A stretch of DNA of 64,000 nt from Jannaschia sp. CCS1 (GTDB taxonomy: Bacteria > Pseudomonadota > Alphaproteobacteria > Rhodobacterales > Rhodobacteraceae): assembly GCF_000013565.1 (NCBI RefSeq), contig NC_007802.1, positions 1,178,001 through 1,242,000 of the forward strand, read 5' to 3'. Every line of letters starts with the position of its first letter. Position 1 is the stretch's first letter. Both the position numbers and the translations under genes were made by a program. Shown here piece by piece: positions 53,668-62,978 of this stretch. The notes under the pieces are model-generated. The model saw only the letters and a list, made by a program, of their open reading frames with translations, ran no database searches and was not told the DNA's origin.

Positions 53668-54681
53668 ATGGATACCAGACTTCCCCCCTATGCCACATTC
53701 GGCCAGCGCCTTTGGTTCTACGGTTTCCGGGTCATTTGCGGGCTGATCTTCTTCTTCCTGATCGCGCCGATCCTCACCATCATCCCGCTCAGCTTCAACG
53801 CCGAGGATTTCTTTACTTTCACGCCCGGCATGCTGGCGCTCGATCCCGAGGCCTACAGCTTGCGCCACTACCGCGCGTTCTTCGGGGAGGATGGCTATCC
53901 CTGGATCGGCCTGCTGATCGGTCTGGGCCTTGGGGTGGCGATCACCGTGGTTTTGAAGGTGTGGAAGGGCAGCACCAACTACTTTCCCATCTTCATCTTC
54001 GCGATCATTGGCCTGATTGTCGGCAAACTTTCGGGCCTTGAGGGGGAGGAGTGGATGACGCCGATGCGCAACTCCCTCCGGATCGCCCCAGTCGCGACGC
54101 TTCTGTCGGTGGGGTTCGGGACGCTGGCGGCCATCGGCCTGTCGCAAAGTCATGTGCCGTTCAAGGGCGCGATCATGGCGATCCTGATCTCGCCCATGAT
54201 TGTGCCGCTGATCATCTCTGCGGCGGGGATGTATTTCTTCTATTCGCGCATTGGCCTACAGGGCACCTTCATGGGCGTGGTTCTAGCCCATGCGGCATTG
54301 GGCATTCCCTTCGTAATCATCACCGTCACGGCCACGCTGGTAGGCTTTGACCGATCATTGACGCGGGCGGCGGCGAACCTTGGGGCGAACCCGGTGACGA
54401 CGTTCTTCCGGATCCAGATGCCGCTGATCCTGCCGGGCGTGATCTCGGGCGGGTTGTTTGCGTTCATCACGTCCTTTGACGAGGTGGTCGTGGTCATCTT
54501 CGTGGGCTCCGCCGGGCAGCAAACATTGCCGTGGCAGATGTTCACCGGCCTGCGGGAACAGATCAGCCCGACAATCCTGGCGGCGGCGACCGTGCTCGTG
54601 GCCATCTCGGTCATCCTGCTGACGGTCGTGGAACTCCTGCGCCAACGGTCAGAACGCCTGCGGGGCATTGCGCCGCATTGA
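53668..54681 (+). CDS. ABC transporter permease (PotC-like) with extra helices
   Basis: A 337-residue permease. After helix 1 (IFFFLIAPILTIIPLSFN) and the SLRHYRAFF segment, an extra ~50 residues hold two hydrophobic stretches (WIGLLIGLGLGVAITVVLKV and FPIFIFAIIGLIVGKL) not found in typical PotC. The usual MRNSLRIAPVATLLSVGFGT core and the EAA loop (RAAANLGANPVTTFFRIQMP) follow. It is the last transporter gene of the operon. Confidence 0.87.
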   Translation: MDTRLPPYATFGQRLWFYGFRVICGLIFFFLIAPILTIIPLSFNAEDFFTFTPGMLALDPEAYSLRHYRAFFGEDGYPWIGLLIGLGLGVAITVVLKVWKGSTNYFPIFIFAIIGLIVGKLSGLEGEEWMTPMRNSLRIAPVATLLSVGFGTLAAIGLSQSHVPFKGAIMAILISPMIVPLIISAAGMYFFYSRIGLQGTFMGVVLAHAALGIPFVIITVTATLVGFDRSLTRAAANLGANPVTTFFRIQMPLILPGVISGGLFAFITSFDEVVVVIFVGSAGQQTLPWQMFTGLREQISPTILAAATVLVAISVILLTVVELLRQRSERLRGIAPH

Positions 54682-54683
54682 GG

Positions 54684-54699
54684 GCGGAACGCCGCCTTT
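54684..54699 (+). terminator. Short hairpin after the ABC operon
   Basis: GGCGG (54684-54688) / CCGCC (54692-54696) with a 3-base loop, followed by TTTG directly after the stop codon. A weak intrinsic terminator at best. Confidence 0.4.
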
Positions 54700-54782
54700 G
54701 TAAGGCTGCATTCCTTTCCAAGTTGCGGCACGTTTGCCTGTCACTTACGTGGGACGTGCCCCCTTAAAATCGTGGATGACCT

Positions 54783-55838
54783 GTGCCCTATTCGATTTAC
54801 ATGCTGCCCGAAGGCTTGATGACCGTGACCGGCACCAATGGGGGCAACGGTCTGGATGGTCAGAACCAGGGCTCGGGCGTGCATCTTTCACCCACATCCA
54901 CCACGCCGGGTGCGACGATCACGCTCAATTCGAATGCGTGGCAAGAGATTGAGATCAACGACAATGACACCAGTTTTGGTGACAATGACGGCGGCCAGCG
55001 GCTGGTGAACTCGGAAACGGTGGAGACATCGCCGGGTGTGTTCGAGACCTTCAACGTCAACACCAGGGTAGAGGCGGAATATTCCATCGTCGTCGAAGAC
55101 CCTGGTGGGGTGCAATACACGCTGGCGGCGTTCAACTTTTCCACAGGGTCTCCGTCATACGGAACCGTGGAGGGCTTGGCGTTTATCGGCCCTCAGGGGG
55201 GCTTCCCGCCAATCGGCGTGCCGCTGACTGTTGTCTCGAACCAGGAAGGTCCCAACTTCGATGAAGCGACCTATGCCACCCCGATTTGCTTCGCCCAAGG
55301 GACACTGATTGCCACGCCCGACGGCGATGTCGCGGTGGAGGAGCTGGCAGTCGGGGGGCTGGTCAGCACCGTCGAGCATGGGGCCGAGCCAATCCGGTGG
55401 ATCGGCCGTAAGACCTTCCCCGCAAGGGGCGCCTTCGCGCCGGTGGAATTCGCGCCGGGTGCCATTGGCAACACGCGGCGTCTGCGCGTCTCTCGCCAGC
55501 ATCGTCTGCTGTTGACCGGCTGGCGGGCCGAGCTGTTGTTCGGCGAAGAGGCGGTGTGGGTCCCCGCGGCCTATTTCCTTGATCGTCCCGGCGTGCGTGT
55601 GGCGGAGGGCGGGGAGGTCACCTATTTCCACGTCTTGCTGGACGGTCACAGAACGCTTCTGGCCGAAGGGGTGGAGGCGGAAAGCCTGCACCCCGGCGAC
55701 ATCGCGCTTTGCGGCATGGGGGCATCGGCGGAAGCGGAACTCTTCGCGATGTTCCCGGAGCTGGAGAGGCTGCGCACCCGCACCATGTCGCGCCCCGCCG
55801 TCCGCGCGATTGAGGCGCAGGTTGCCCTCGCCAACTGA
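54783..55838 (+). CDS. Hint-domain protein
   Basis: A 351-residue protein. The N-terminal ~160 residues are Gly/Asn/Thr-rich and beta-strand-like. From ~167 a Hint (hedgehog/intein) module begins: PICFAQGTLIATPDGDVAVE (catalytic-type Cys), LAVGGLVSTVEHGAEPIRWI, RLRVSRQHRLLLTGWRAELL (His), and YFHVLLDGHRTLLAEGVEAE. Such proteins are frequent in roseobacters and are thought to be secreted, calcium-linked or self-processing, but function is unknown. It begins with GTG at 54783 and lies after the ABC operon. Confidence 0.87.
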   Translation: MPYSIYMLPEGLMTVTGTNGGNGLDGQNQGSGVHLSPTSTTPGATITLNSNAWQEIEINDNDTSFGDNDGGQRLVNSETVETSPGVFETFNVNTRVEAEYSIVVEDPGGVQYTLAAFNFSTGSPSYGTVEGLAFIGPQGGFPPIGVPLTVVSNQEGPNFDEATYATPICFAQGTLIATPDGDVAVEELAVGGLVSTVEHGAEPIRWIGRKTFPARGAFAPVEFAPGAIGNTRRLRVSRQHRLLLTGWRAELLFGEEAVWVPAAYFLDRPGVRVAEGGEVTYFHVLLDGHRTLLAEGVEAESLHPGDIALCGMGASAEAELFAMFPELERLRTRTMSRPAVRAIEAQVALAN

Positions 55839-55846
55839 CCGGACCC

Positions 55847-56773
55847 TTACGGCAAGATCAGCAACCAGACCGATGCACTCACCACCGTCAGCGCCGTGCC
55901 CAAAAGAACGGTCGTCGCCACGACCCGGCGCGCGACCCCATACATATTCGCAAAGATATAGGCGTTGACCCCGGGGGCCATGGAGGCGGTCAGAACAGCA
56001 CTGCGCATTTGCCCGGTGCTGAGCCCGCCAAGGCTTCCGATGGTCCATGTGATCGCCGGATGCACGAACAGGGCCAGCGCACACAGCATGGCAATTGCGC
56101 CCGCGTCGCCCTCGGGTTTGTAGCGGTACAACACGCCACCCAAGCCAAACAGGGCTGCCGGCAAGGCGGCGCGGATCATCAGATCGAGCGCATCTTGCGC
56201 CACTGCCGGGATGGTCAGGCCCGAGAAGTTCACGGCAAACCCGGCCATGATTCCGATCATCAGCGAGTTTCGGAAGATCGCATCGGCCACGGTCTTGACC
56301 AAGGCGATCCCGCGCGTTTCGGCGCGCACAAACTCCATCGTGGTAATGCCGATCAGGAAGCAGAAGCCCGCGTTGAAGGCGATGATCGTATAGTTTGGCG
56401 CAAGAGAGGCGGGGCCAAAGGCCCGCTCCATGACCGGCAGACCCAAAAGGACGGTATTGGCGAACATCACCGCAAAACCCATGGCCACACAATCGGGCCA
56501 GGGACGTCCAAACAGAAGCCGCGCGCCAAAGATGCCCAGGACAAAGCACGCCCCCGCGCCGCCGTAGTAGGCCCCCAGAAGCCACAGGTTGAACTCCGCG
56601 CTCAGGTCCAGTGTCGCGATGGCAGTGAACAGTAGGCAGGGGATCGCAAACTTCTGGGTGAAGACCATCAGGCCATCGACGGCGCTGTCGGCAAACAACC
56701 CGCGCCACACCGCGACATATCCTGCACCGACCACAAGGAAGACCGGCAGGACGACTGTCAGAAGATCGCCCAT
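55847..56773 (-). CDS. AEC-family (auxin efflux carrier-like) transporter
   Basis: A 308-residue protein with ten helices in two five-helix halves: VVLPVFLVVGAGYVAVWRGL at the start, FANTVLLGLPVMERAFG as the first helix break, and APGVNAYIFANMYGVARRVV in the second half. Bacterial AEC proteins transport dicarboxylates or similar anions; the substrate is unknown. Its ATG at 56773 directly abuts the stop of the MBL-fold gene. Confidence 0.9.
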   Translation of the reverse strand: MGDLLTVVLPVFLVVGAGYVAVWRGLFADSAVDGLMVFTQKFAIPCLLFTAIATLDLSAEFNLWLLGAYYGGAGACFVLGIFGARLLFGRPWPDCVAMGFAVMFANTVLLGLPVMERAFGPASLAPNYTIIAFNAGFCFLIGITTMEFVRAETRGIALVKTVADAIFRNSLMIGIMAGFAVNFSGLTIPAVAQDALDLMIRAALPAALFGLGGVLYRYKPEGDAGAIAMLCALALFVHPAITWTIGSLGGLSTGQMRSAVLTASMAPGVNAYIFANMYGVARRVVATTVLLGTALTVVSASVWLLILP

Positions 56774-57571
56774 TCAGACCTGATACGTCAGTGTCAGCCC
56801 ATCATAGGCCGGGATTACATTGTCCGGTGTCTCGTCGGCAATCGTTTGATAATCCAGATCAATATGCATGTTCGTCAGCACGGCGCGGCGCGGATTTGCT
56901 CGCTTGATCCAGGCCAGCGAATTATCCAGATGGCTGTGGCTGGGATGTGGCGTGCGGCGCAGGGCGTCCAGGATCCAGGTGTCGAGGCCTTGCAGCATCG
57001 GCCAGGTATCCTCCGGGATCGCAGAGACATCGGGCAGGTAGGCCACGTCCCCGATGCGGAAGCCAAGCGCATCGATATTGCCGTGGTTGACCTCAAACGG
57101 GGCGAAGGTAATTGATCCTCCCTCGCCGTCAATCGTGACATCGCCGCCCAGGTGATTGATGTCGAGGATTGGCGGATAGGCCGAGCCCGGCGGCTGCACG
57201 AAGGCATAGCCAAACCGGTTCAGCAGGTCGTTCGTCGTCGCGCCGTCCGCATAGACAGGCAGGCGCGCGCGCATGTTGAAGACGATCATTCGCAGGTCAT
57301 CCAGCCCGTGGACATGGTCGGCATGGGCGTGGGTGTATAGCACCGCATCAAGTCGCCCGATCCCGGCATCCAGAAGCTGTGCGCGCAGGTCCGGTGACGT
57401 GTCGATCAGCACCGTCGTCGTGCCACTTTCCCCCTCCCGTTCAACGAGGAGGGAGCATCTGCGCCGTGCGTTTCTCGGGTTCGCCGGATCACATTCCCCC
57501 CAATGGCCACCCAGTCGCGGCACACCGCCCGAGGAGCCGCAGCCCAGGATGGTGAAGCGCAACTCAGCCAT
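56774..57571 (-). CDS. MBL-fold metallohydrolase, PhnP-like
   Basis: A 265-residue zinc or manganese hydrolase. It starts MAELRFTILGCGSSGGVPRL, with the metal motif YTHAHADHVHGLDDLR, further ligands in PFEVNHGNIDALGFRIGDVA and YLPDVSAIPE, and the final TNMHIDLDYQ. PhnP relatives cleave cyclic ribose phosphates; in the conserved alphaproteobacterial tmk-holB-tatD cluster its role is not known. The start at 57571 overlaps the end of tatD by 8 bases. The longer open frame upstream is not used. Confidence 0.9.
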   Translation of the reverse strand: MAELRFTILGCGSSGGVPRLGGHWGECDPANPRNARRRCSLLVEREGESGTTTVLIDTSPDLRAQLLDAGIGRLDAVLYTHAHADHVHGLDDLRMIVFNMRARLPVYADGATTNDLLNRFGYAFVQPPGSAYPPILDINHLGGDVTIDGEGGSITFAPFEVNHGNIDALGFRIGDVAYLPDVSAIPEDTWPMLQGLDTWILDALRRTPHPSHSHLDNSLAWIKRANPRRAVLTNMHIDLDYQTIADETPDNVIPAYDGLTLTYQV

Positions 57572-58367
57572 TGCTGGGCCCCGGTGCGGCTTTCCAGAAC
57601 AGGCGGTCGAAGTTCTCGGTCGTCTGGCGCGCGAAGTCTGCGTAGCTGACGCCAAAGGTCTCCGCCGCTGCCCGCGCGGTGTGGGCGGTGAAGGCGGGCT
57701 CATTGCGTTTGCCGCGATGGGGCGGCGGGGCGAGGTAGGGGCTGTCGGTTTCCACAAGGATGCGATCCAGCGGGGCGCTCCTGAAAATATCGCGCAATTC
57801 CTGAGACTTGGGGAAGGCGGTGATGCCGGACATGGACAGATAAAAGCCCAGATCCAGCGCCGTCTGGGCCAGTGCGGCGGTTGAACTGAAGCAATGCATG
57901 ACGCAGGTGAACGCATCATTGGCGTGTTCTTCAGACAGGATACGCGCCATGTCGTCGTCGGCATCACGGGAATGGATGATCAGGGGCAGCTTCGTGCGCC
58001 GCGCGGCCTCGATATGCAGGCGCAGGCTGTCCTGCTGCACGGCCTTGCTGTCGGCGGTGTAATGGTAGTCCAGCCCCGTCTCTCCGATGCCCACGAACTT
58101 GGGGTGCAGCGCCAAGGTTTCCAGCTGATCCAGCGTCGCCATGGGCTCGTCAGCGGCGGACATCGGGTGGGTGCCACCGGCCCAGAAGACAGGCGCGTGG
58201 GCCTCGGCGATTGCCTGGACCTGCGGCGTATTTTTCAAGCGGGTACAGATGGTTATCATGCGTGTGACGCCCGCATCCAAGGCGCGCGCGATGACATCCG
58301 GCAGCTCTGCGGAGAGGCTGTCGAAGTCCAGGTGGCAGTGGCTGTCTACGAGTGCAGGCGTGCTCAT
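57564..58367 (-). CDS. TatD-family metal-dependent DNase
   Basis: A 267-residue TIM-barrel hydrolase. Metal sites: VDSHCHLDFDSL (HxH), VGIGETGLDYHY (Glu), IIHSRDADDDM (His), MHCFSS (His) and ILVETDSPYLAPPPHRGKRN (Asp). TatD-type enzymes are 3'-5' DNA or RNA exonucleases or tRNA-editing-related. The start at 58367 is set by homology. It is in one operon with holB and the PhnP-like gene. Confidence 0.93.
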   Translation of the reverse strand: MSTPALVDSHCHLDFDSLSAELPDVIARALDAGVTRMITICTRLKNTPQVQAIAEAHAPVFWAGGTHPMSAADEPMATLDQLETLALHPKFVGIGETGLDYHYTADSKAVQQDSLRLHIEAARRTKLPLIIHSRDADDDMARILSEEHANDAFTCVMHCFSSTAALAQTALDLGFYLSMSGITAFPKSQELRDIFRSAPLDRILVETDSPYLAPPPHRGKRNEPAFTAHTARAAAETFGVSYADFARQTTENFDRLFWKAAPGPSNG

Positions 58368-58374
58368 CGGATCC

Positions 58375-59499
58375 TCATGCGGCCAGCCGGGCCGCCATCC
58401 GGTCCAGGTCGAGGAAGATATCAAACACCAGCGCCGCAGGGTCAAGGTTGACCGCCTTGCCACGCCGCGCGCGGGCGGTCAGCGATTGGGCGAGGCTGGC
58501 CCATTCGCGGGCATGCTGGGGGGAGGGGGCGAGACGGGCGAGCGTTGCGGCCTCATTCGGCGTGATCTCGTCCGGGGCCTGCCCGGTCGCCCCCATGCGT
58601 GCCGCCCGCGAGAGCGCCATATCCAGCAAGGACAGAGTCAGGTCGAACCGCGCCTCATTGGCCTTTCCGGCGGCGCCATCCGCAAGGCGAAGAGCCAATT
58701 GCCTGTCCATATTCGGCAGTGTTCCCAAGAGTTTGGCAATATCAGCATAGAGCGACGGCCCGCCTTGATCCGCCAGCGAAATTGCTGTCCCGGCGGAGCC
58801 TTGTGCCAGAGTGGCAAGTGCCGTGCCCTCGGGCGGGTCAGCGCCCGCCTGGACCAGCGCATCAGCAAGGTCCGCATCCCCCAAAGGATTGAACCGAAGC
58901 GTCCGGCAGCGCGATCGGATGGTCGGCAGAAGACCCGACGGGCGGTGGGAGATCAGGAACAGAACCGCGCCTTCGGGCGGCTCCTCCAGTTCCTTCAACA
59001 GGGCATTGGCGGCCGACGGGTTCATTTCATCGGCGCTGTCGACGATGACGACGCGGCGGTGCCCCCCAGCCGAAAGATGGAAAAACCCTTTCAATCCGCG
59101 CACTTCGTCGACCGTGATCACGGTCTTCAGCTTCTTTTGGTCCTTCTCATCCACGGGGCGGCGCAGCAGGAACAGCCCGGGCTCGCTCAGCGCCGCCATG
59201 CGACGGGCGACGGGGTGATCCGGCGCGATATCAAGCGAGGTGGGCGGCGGCGGTGCACCGAACATGCCGTCGTCTTCCGGCGGAGGTGTGGCCAGCAAAA
59301 ACCGCGCGGCGCGCCAGGCAAAGGTGGCTTTGCCGACGCCCTTGGGTCCGGTGAGAAGCCAGCCGTGGGGCAGGCGGCCCGAGGTGGCGGCTGTCAGAAA
59401 CTCTGCCTCGGCGCTTGCATGGCCGAAGAGGCGCGCGGCGTCGCGCGGGTGGGGTGCCCCATCGAGGCGGTCGGATTCGGGTAGGGCGTCATCGGACAT
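58375..59499 (-). CDS. holB: DNA polymerase III delta' subunit
   Basis: A 374-residue clamp-loader subunit of the AAA+ family. It has a P-loop variant LLTGPKGVGKATFAWRAARF, the sensor region VVIVDSADEMNPSAANALLK (Asp and Glu), LEEPPEGAVLFLISHRPSGL and the SRC motif TIRSRCRTLRFN. The zinc-ribbon cysteines of the E. coli protein are not evident. It lies between tmk and tatD, the usual order in Alphaproteobacteria. Confidence 0.92.
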   Translation of the reverse strand: MSDDALPESDRLDGAPHPRDAARLFGHASAEAEFLTAATSGRLPHGWLLTGPKGVGKATFAWRAARFLLATPPPEDDGMFGAPPPPTSLDIAPDHPVARRMAALSEPGLFLLRRPVDEKDQKKLKTVITVDEVRGLKGFFHLSAGGHRRVVIVDSADEMNPSAANALLKELEEPPEGAVLFLISHRPSGLLPTIRSRCRTLRFNPLGDADLADALVQAGADPPEGTALATLAQGSAGTAISLADQGGPSLYADIAKLLGTLPNMDRQLALRLADGAAGKANEARFDLTLSLLDMALSRAARMGATGQAPDEITPNEAATLARLAPSPQHAREWASLAQSLTARARRGKAVNLDPAALVFDIFLDLDRMAARLAA

Positions 59500-59589
59500 G
59501 GGGCAGATGTAGCACGGGGCGCAAGCGGCGGGCAGGGTAGATCAATGGTATATCAATTTGCTTGGCCCATCGGGGGCATGCGGCTGATG

Positions 59590-60216
59590 TCAGGCCTCCG
59601 CTAGGCGCTGGCCGACGATGGTCTGGATGGTGTGGGCGATTGCGTCGGGGTCCGCGGAGGCATCCACGATATGGCAACGGTCGGGGTACTCCCGGGCCAG
59701 GGCCTGAAACCCGGCGCGGAGTTTTTGCTGGAACGGCAGACCAAAATCCTCAAACCTGTCCTCTCCGCTGTCGCGGGCCAGACCGCGCGACAGGGCCAGT
59801 TCCGGGTCCATGTCGAGGATCAGGGTCAGGTCCGGCTCCGCCTCAATCGCCTCGGCGTGAATCCGGTCGACCAGACCCCGCAAAGCGCCGCGCGTGGCCC
59901 CCTGATACACGCGGGTGCTGTCGGCGAAGCGGTCGGTCACCACGTCACGCCCGGATGCAAGGGCCGGGCGGATGGTACGCTCCAGATGATCGCGACGGGC
60001 GGCGGTGAACAGCAAGATCTCCGTCTCGGCGCTCCACCGGTCCGGGTCACCTTCCACGAGCAGGCGGCGGATCTCCTCAGCGCCCTCAGATCCGCCGGGT
60101 TCCCGTGTCTGTAGCGGATCGCGGCCCCGGACGCGGAGCCAATCGACCAGGCGCGCGGTCTGGGTGGATTTGCCAGAGCCGTCGATGCCCTCAAGGCTGA
60201 TGAATAGGGGGGGCAT
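59590..60216 (-). CDS. tmk: Thymidylate kinase
   Basis: A 208-residue kinase that makes dTDP from dTMP. P-loop ISLEGIDGSGKSTQTARLVD, DRF motif VVTDRFADSTRVYQGATRGA, and LID region LARDSGEDRFEDFGLPFQQK are present. The start at 60216 (MPPLFISLEG) is where homology begins; the open frame continues upstream without family similarity. It is part of the dac/tmk/holB/tatD cluster. Confidence 0.95.
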   Translation of the reverse strand: MPPLFISLEGIDGSGKSTQTARLVDWLRVRGRDPLQTREPGGSEGAEEIRRLLVEGDPDRWSAETEILLFTAARRDHLERTIRPALASGRDVVTDRFADSTRVYQGATRGALRGLVDRIHAEAIEAEPDLTLILDMDPELALSRGLARDSGEDRFEDFGLPFQQKLRAGFQALAREYPDRCHIVDASADPDAIAHTIQTIVGQRLAEA

Positions 60217-60526
60217 GGAGGGCTTCCGGGCTTGGATCACTTGGCTGAAAGATGTGGCATGGCCTGCCTTTGGGGGCAAGGCGTTGGCGTTTCGCGCTAT
60301 ATGATGCGCTCGATCAAGGGCAATGCTGTCGGCGGCGTTGGAATGCGTTTTTTCTGGCCGGATCAAAAGGAACCGGAGGCGCAGGGCGGGCAAGCAGTTC
60401 CAATGGCACGGCTGGCGCAGGGTGGGCGGGCCGCTCAGCGGCGCGTGGTTTGGCGCAGATGGTTGCGGGTGCCGCCAGGGCGGCGCCGGGTGAGTTGGGC
60501 GGGTTCCGGTCCCGAGGGGGGTGCGC
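60217..60526. other. 310-base spacer between tmk and the carboxypeptidase gene
   Basis: Very GC-rich sequence without a supported gene. Open frames on the plus strand are antisense artefacts of high GC. It should contain the 3' end of the carboxypeptidase transcript and possibly a tmk promoter; no clear terminator or -35/-10 pair is seen. Confidence 0.5.
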
Positions 60527-61723
60527 TCAGGACGGCGGCGCGTCGGCCTCGCCGCGGGATACCAGGCCGATCACGCTGGACCAGGCTGCGCCGACCCGCA
60601 CCATCGGGCCGCCACGGGGGACGTCGTCCATCACAACGACGGGGACACGTGCCTCAAATCCATGGACGGTTTGGACCACGTGCAATTCTCCCACCACATC
60701 GCCTGCGCTCACGGGGGCCTGCAGGGGGCTGGTGTACGTCAAATTGGCCTCGATTTCAGGATCCAGAAGGGCGGGCAGAAGCATTTCGATCCCCTCCGAT
60801 GGGGCGAGGCCGACCGTCTCCTGGGACCCCAGAAACACCGGTGCGCGGGCCAGTTCAACGCCGGGCTCCACCACGTCGCGCATCACGAATTGCCGGAAGG
60901 CCCAGGTGACCAGGCGCTCGGCCTCTGCGGCGCGCGCGTCGGCACTGTCGAGGCCGGTGATCACGAAGGTCACCCGCCGGTCCCCCTGCATGGCCGAGCC
61001 GACAAGGCCGAACCCGGCTTCCTGGGTGTGGCCGGTCTTCAACCCATCGGCCCCGATCCCCAGACCCAGAAGCGGATTGCGGTTAAAGCGGTTCGCAGGG
61101 CTGCGGTCCTCGTAATCAAACTCCGTTTCCACGAAGTAGCCATAATATTCCGGAAATTCTTCGATCAGCCGCTGCGCCAGAATGCCCAGATCGCGCATCG
61201 ACATGGCATGGCCGTCGGCGGGCCAGCCGGAGGCATTCCGGAAGGTGGAGTTCATCATCCCCAATTGTTGCGCGCGCTGGGTCATCATCGTGGCAAAGCC
61301 CTCTTCCGTGCCGTCGGGTGACAGCGCTTCGCCCAAGACCACCGAGGCGTCATTGCCCGAGACGATGACAACGCCCCGGATCAGCTCTTCAATCGTGGGG
61401 CGGTCCTGGGTGTTGAGGAACATGGTGGAGCCGCCAAAGCTCATCGCGTGCTCGGACACCGGCACGCGCGTCTCCAACGTCAGGCGGCCGTCGCGCAGTG
61501 CCTCAAATGCCATCAGCAGCGTCATCAGCTTGGACATCGACGCGGGCGGCAGCGCCTCATCCGCGTTCAGCGCCAGCAGCACCTGTCCCGAGGCGTGATC
61601 ATAGACATAGGCCGCGCGGGCCTGAGTCTCATAGCCTTGGGCGTTGGCCATCAGGCTTGAGACGAAGAAACAACCCGCCGCAAGGAGGGTTGCGACGGGT
61701 TTTGTCAGAGTAGCGATTTGCAT
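60527..61723 (-). CDS. D-alanyl-D-alanine carboxypeptidase (DacC/PBP5-6 type)
   Basis: A 398-residue penicillin-binding protein. The signal peptide ends near ANA-Q (residue 28). Active-site motifs are SMSK (Ser62, Lys65), SGN in VIVSGNDASV and KTG in DGLKTGHTQEAGFGLVG. A C-terminal beta domain (from ~270) follows. It trims pentapeptides in the periplasm. It is co-oriented with the SPOR lipoprotein gene 6 bases upstream and followed by tmk. Confidence 0.95.
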   Translation of the reverse strand: MQIATLTKPVATLLAAGCFFVSSLMANAQGYETQARAAYVYDHASGQVLLALNADEALPPASMSKLMTLLMAFEALRDGRLTLETRVPVSEHAMSFGGSTMFLNTQDRPTIEELIRGVVIVSGNDASVVLGEALSPDGTEEGFATMMTQRAQQLGMMNSTFRNASGWPADGHAMSMRDLGILAQRLIEEFPEYYGYFVETEFDYEDRSPANRFNRNPLLGLGIGADGLKTGHTQEAGFGLVGSAMQGDRRVTFVITGLDSADARAAEAERLVTWAFRQFVMRDVVEPGVELARAPVFLGSQETVGLAPSEGIEMLLPALLDPEIEANLTYTSPLQAPVSAGDVVGELHVVQTVHGFEARVPVVVMDDVPRGGPMVRVGAAWSSVIGLVSRGEADAPPS

Positions 61724-61729
61724 GGCGTC

Positions 61730-62626
61730 CTAGCGTCTTACGAAAAAGGCATCATCAAAGCCAAGATCACGGACACTTGCCAGGATCGCATCGCGCGAGC
61801 CCTCGCTATCGGCGGGGCCCACCACAACGCGCCAGAACTGGCGACCGTTGGTTGACTGATCATAGATTGTGGGCTCAAGGCCCGCACTGCGCAAGGCCTG
61901 CCCGGTATTGGTGGCGTTTTCTTGCACAGAGAAGATGCCGATCTGAATAAATGCCCGCTCTGGCGCGCCGTCTGGCGTGGCGCGGGCAGTCGTGGGCTGT
62001 GCCGTGGGTTGCGGTGCGGGTTCGGCGGCGTCGATTGCTGCTGCGGCGGCTTCGATGGTGGTGTCGGCACCGTCCAGCGGGGAAGACGTGATCTCACCCG
62101 CGATGGCCGATGCGGCAATGGCTGCGCCCGGAGCCGTTGCGTCAGGGGCGGCCTCGGCGGTGTCGGCCACCTCTTCCCGGCGCAGCGCTGTGACGTTCAG
62201 CATCGTGGGATCGCCCGCAAGCGCGCCAATGGCGGCGGCGGCGTCCGAGGAAATCTGGAGATCCGGGCCAGGATTATCGCGCTCGCGCCGGAAGAGCGCC
62301 CCAATCACGAAGCGCCCGTTTTCATCGTTGCGGATGATCACACGCTCAGGATCGGTGACGTCGGGATGTGCCACCCAGACACCACCCAGGGACGGGCGAC
62401 CATCCCAAAGGCCGTCTGTCGTGACTTCGAAAACCTCGGGCGCTTCCACATCGCGTTCCACCAGGCGCGTGGCCCCGATGGGCGCCGGGCCGTCAGCGTC
62501 CGCGTCGCGGGAACTGAAGAGGCCTTCGCCTTCTTCCATGCAGCCTGCGAGGGCGATCACGGGCACAAGCGCGAGGGAAAACGCGCGGATTCTGGACGTG
62601 GGGCGGATTAGGGTCATGCTGCTCAT
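61730..62626 (-). CDS. SPOR-domain lipoprotein with degenerate RlpA-like domain
   Basis: A 298-residue lipoprotein (lipobox LAGC, Cys at 29). Residues ~70-150 (GVWVAHPDVTDPERVIIRND to PTMLNVTALRRE) follow the RlpA double-psi barrel pattern, but the usual DRGPF-like catalytic stretch is replaced by RRERDNPGP. The C-terminal ~75 residues are a SPOR domain (AFIQIGIFSVQENATNTGQA, FWRVVVGPADSEG) that binds denuded septal glycan. Position upstream of the carboxypeptidase is where rlpA usually lies. It is likely a divisome-localised factor that has lost lytic activity; this is inference. Confidence 0.8.
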   Translation of the reverse strand: MSSMTLIRPTSRIRAFSLALVPVIALAGCMEEGEGLFSSRDADADGPAPIGATRLVERDVEAPEVFEVTTDGLWDGRPSLGGVWVAHPDVTDPERVIIRNDENGRFVIGALFRRERDNPGPDLQISSDAAAAIGALAGDPTMLNVTALRREEVADTAEAAPDATAPGAAIAASAIAGEITSSPLDGADTTIEAAAAAIDAAEPAPQPTAQPTTARATPDGAPERAFIQIGIFSVQENATNTGQALRSAGLEPTIYDQSTNGRQFWRVVVGPADSEGSRDAILASVRDLGFDDAFFVRR

Positions 62627-62888
62627 CTCTGCGCTCTGTCCCCACGCGTCAGGCGCGCGGGGGGTTGTTTAAGTCTCCCGGACGTTGCCGGATTTGCGAG
62701 GTTGAGGCCACGCAAACAGCGATCTGACGTTGCAGATCACACCTGTATTGACAGTGACGTTACACGAGTGATTCGCATCTGAAAAGCCGCCTTGTGCAGA
62801 TGGGATGCGCAGGGTGGGTTTCAGAATCACACTTGCCACAGTATCGCGGTGCCCAGACCCGGCCCGCAGCTGAGGCGCGGACCGATGC

Positions 62889-62978
62889 GGAGGAGTGGCA
62901 GAGTGGTCGAATGCACCGGTCTTGAAAACCGGCGTGCGTGAAAGCGTACCGTGGGTTCGAATCCCACCTCCTCCGCCA
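62889..62978 (+). tRNA. tRNA-Ser, anticodon TGA
   Basis: A 90-nt class II tRNA. Acceptor stem GGAGGAG/CTCCTCC, discriminator G, encoded CCA (62976-62978). The anticodon stem CCGGT/ACCGG-type holds loop CTTGAAA with anticodon TGA, and a long variable arm (CGTGCGTGAAAGCGTACC region) is present. T-loop TTCGAAT. Reads UCA, UCG and UCU. Its 3' end is a common integration site. Confidence 0.96.
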
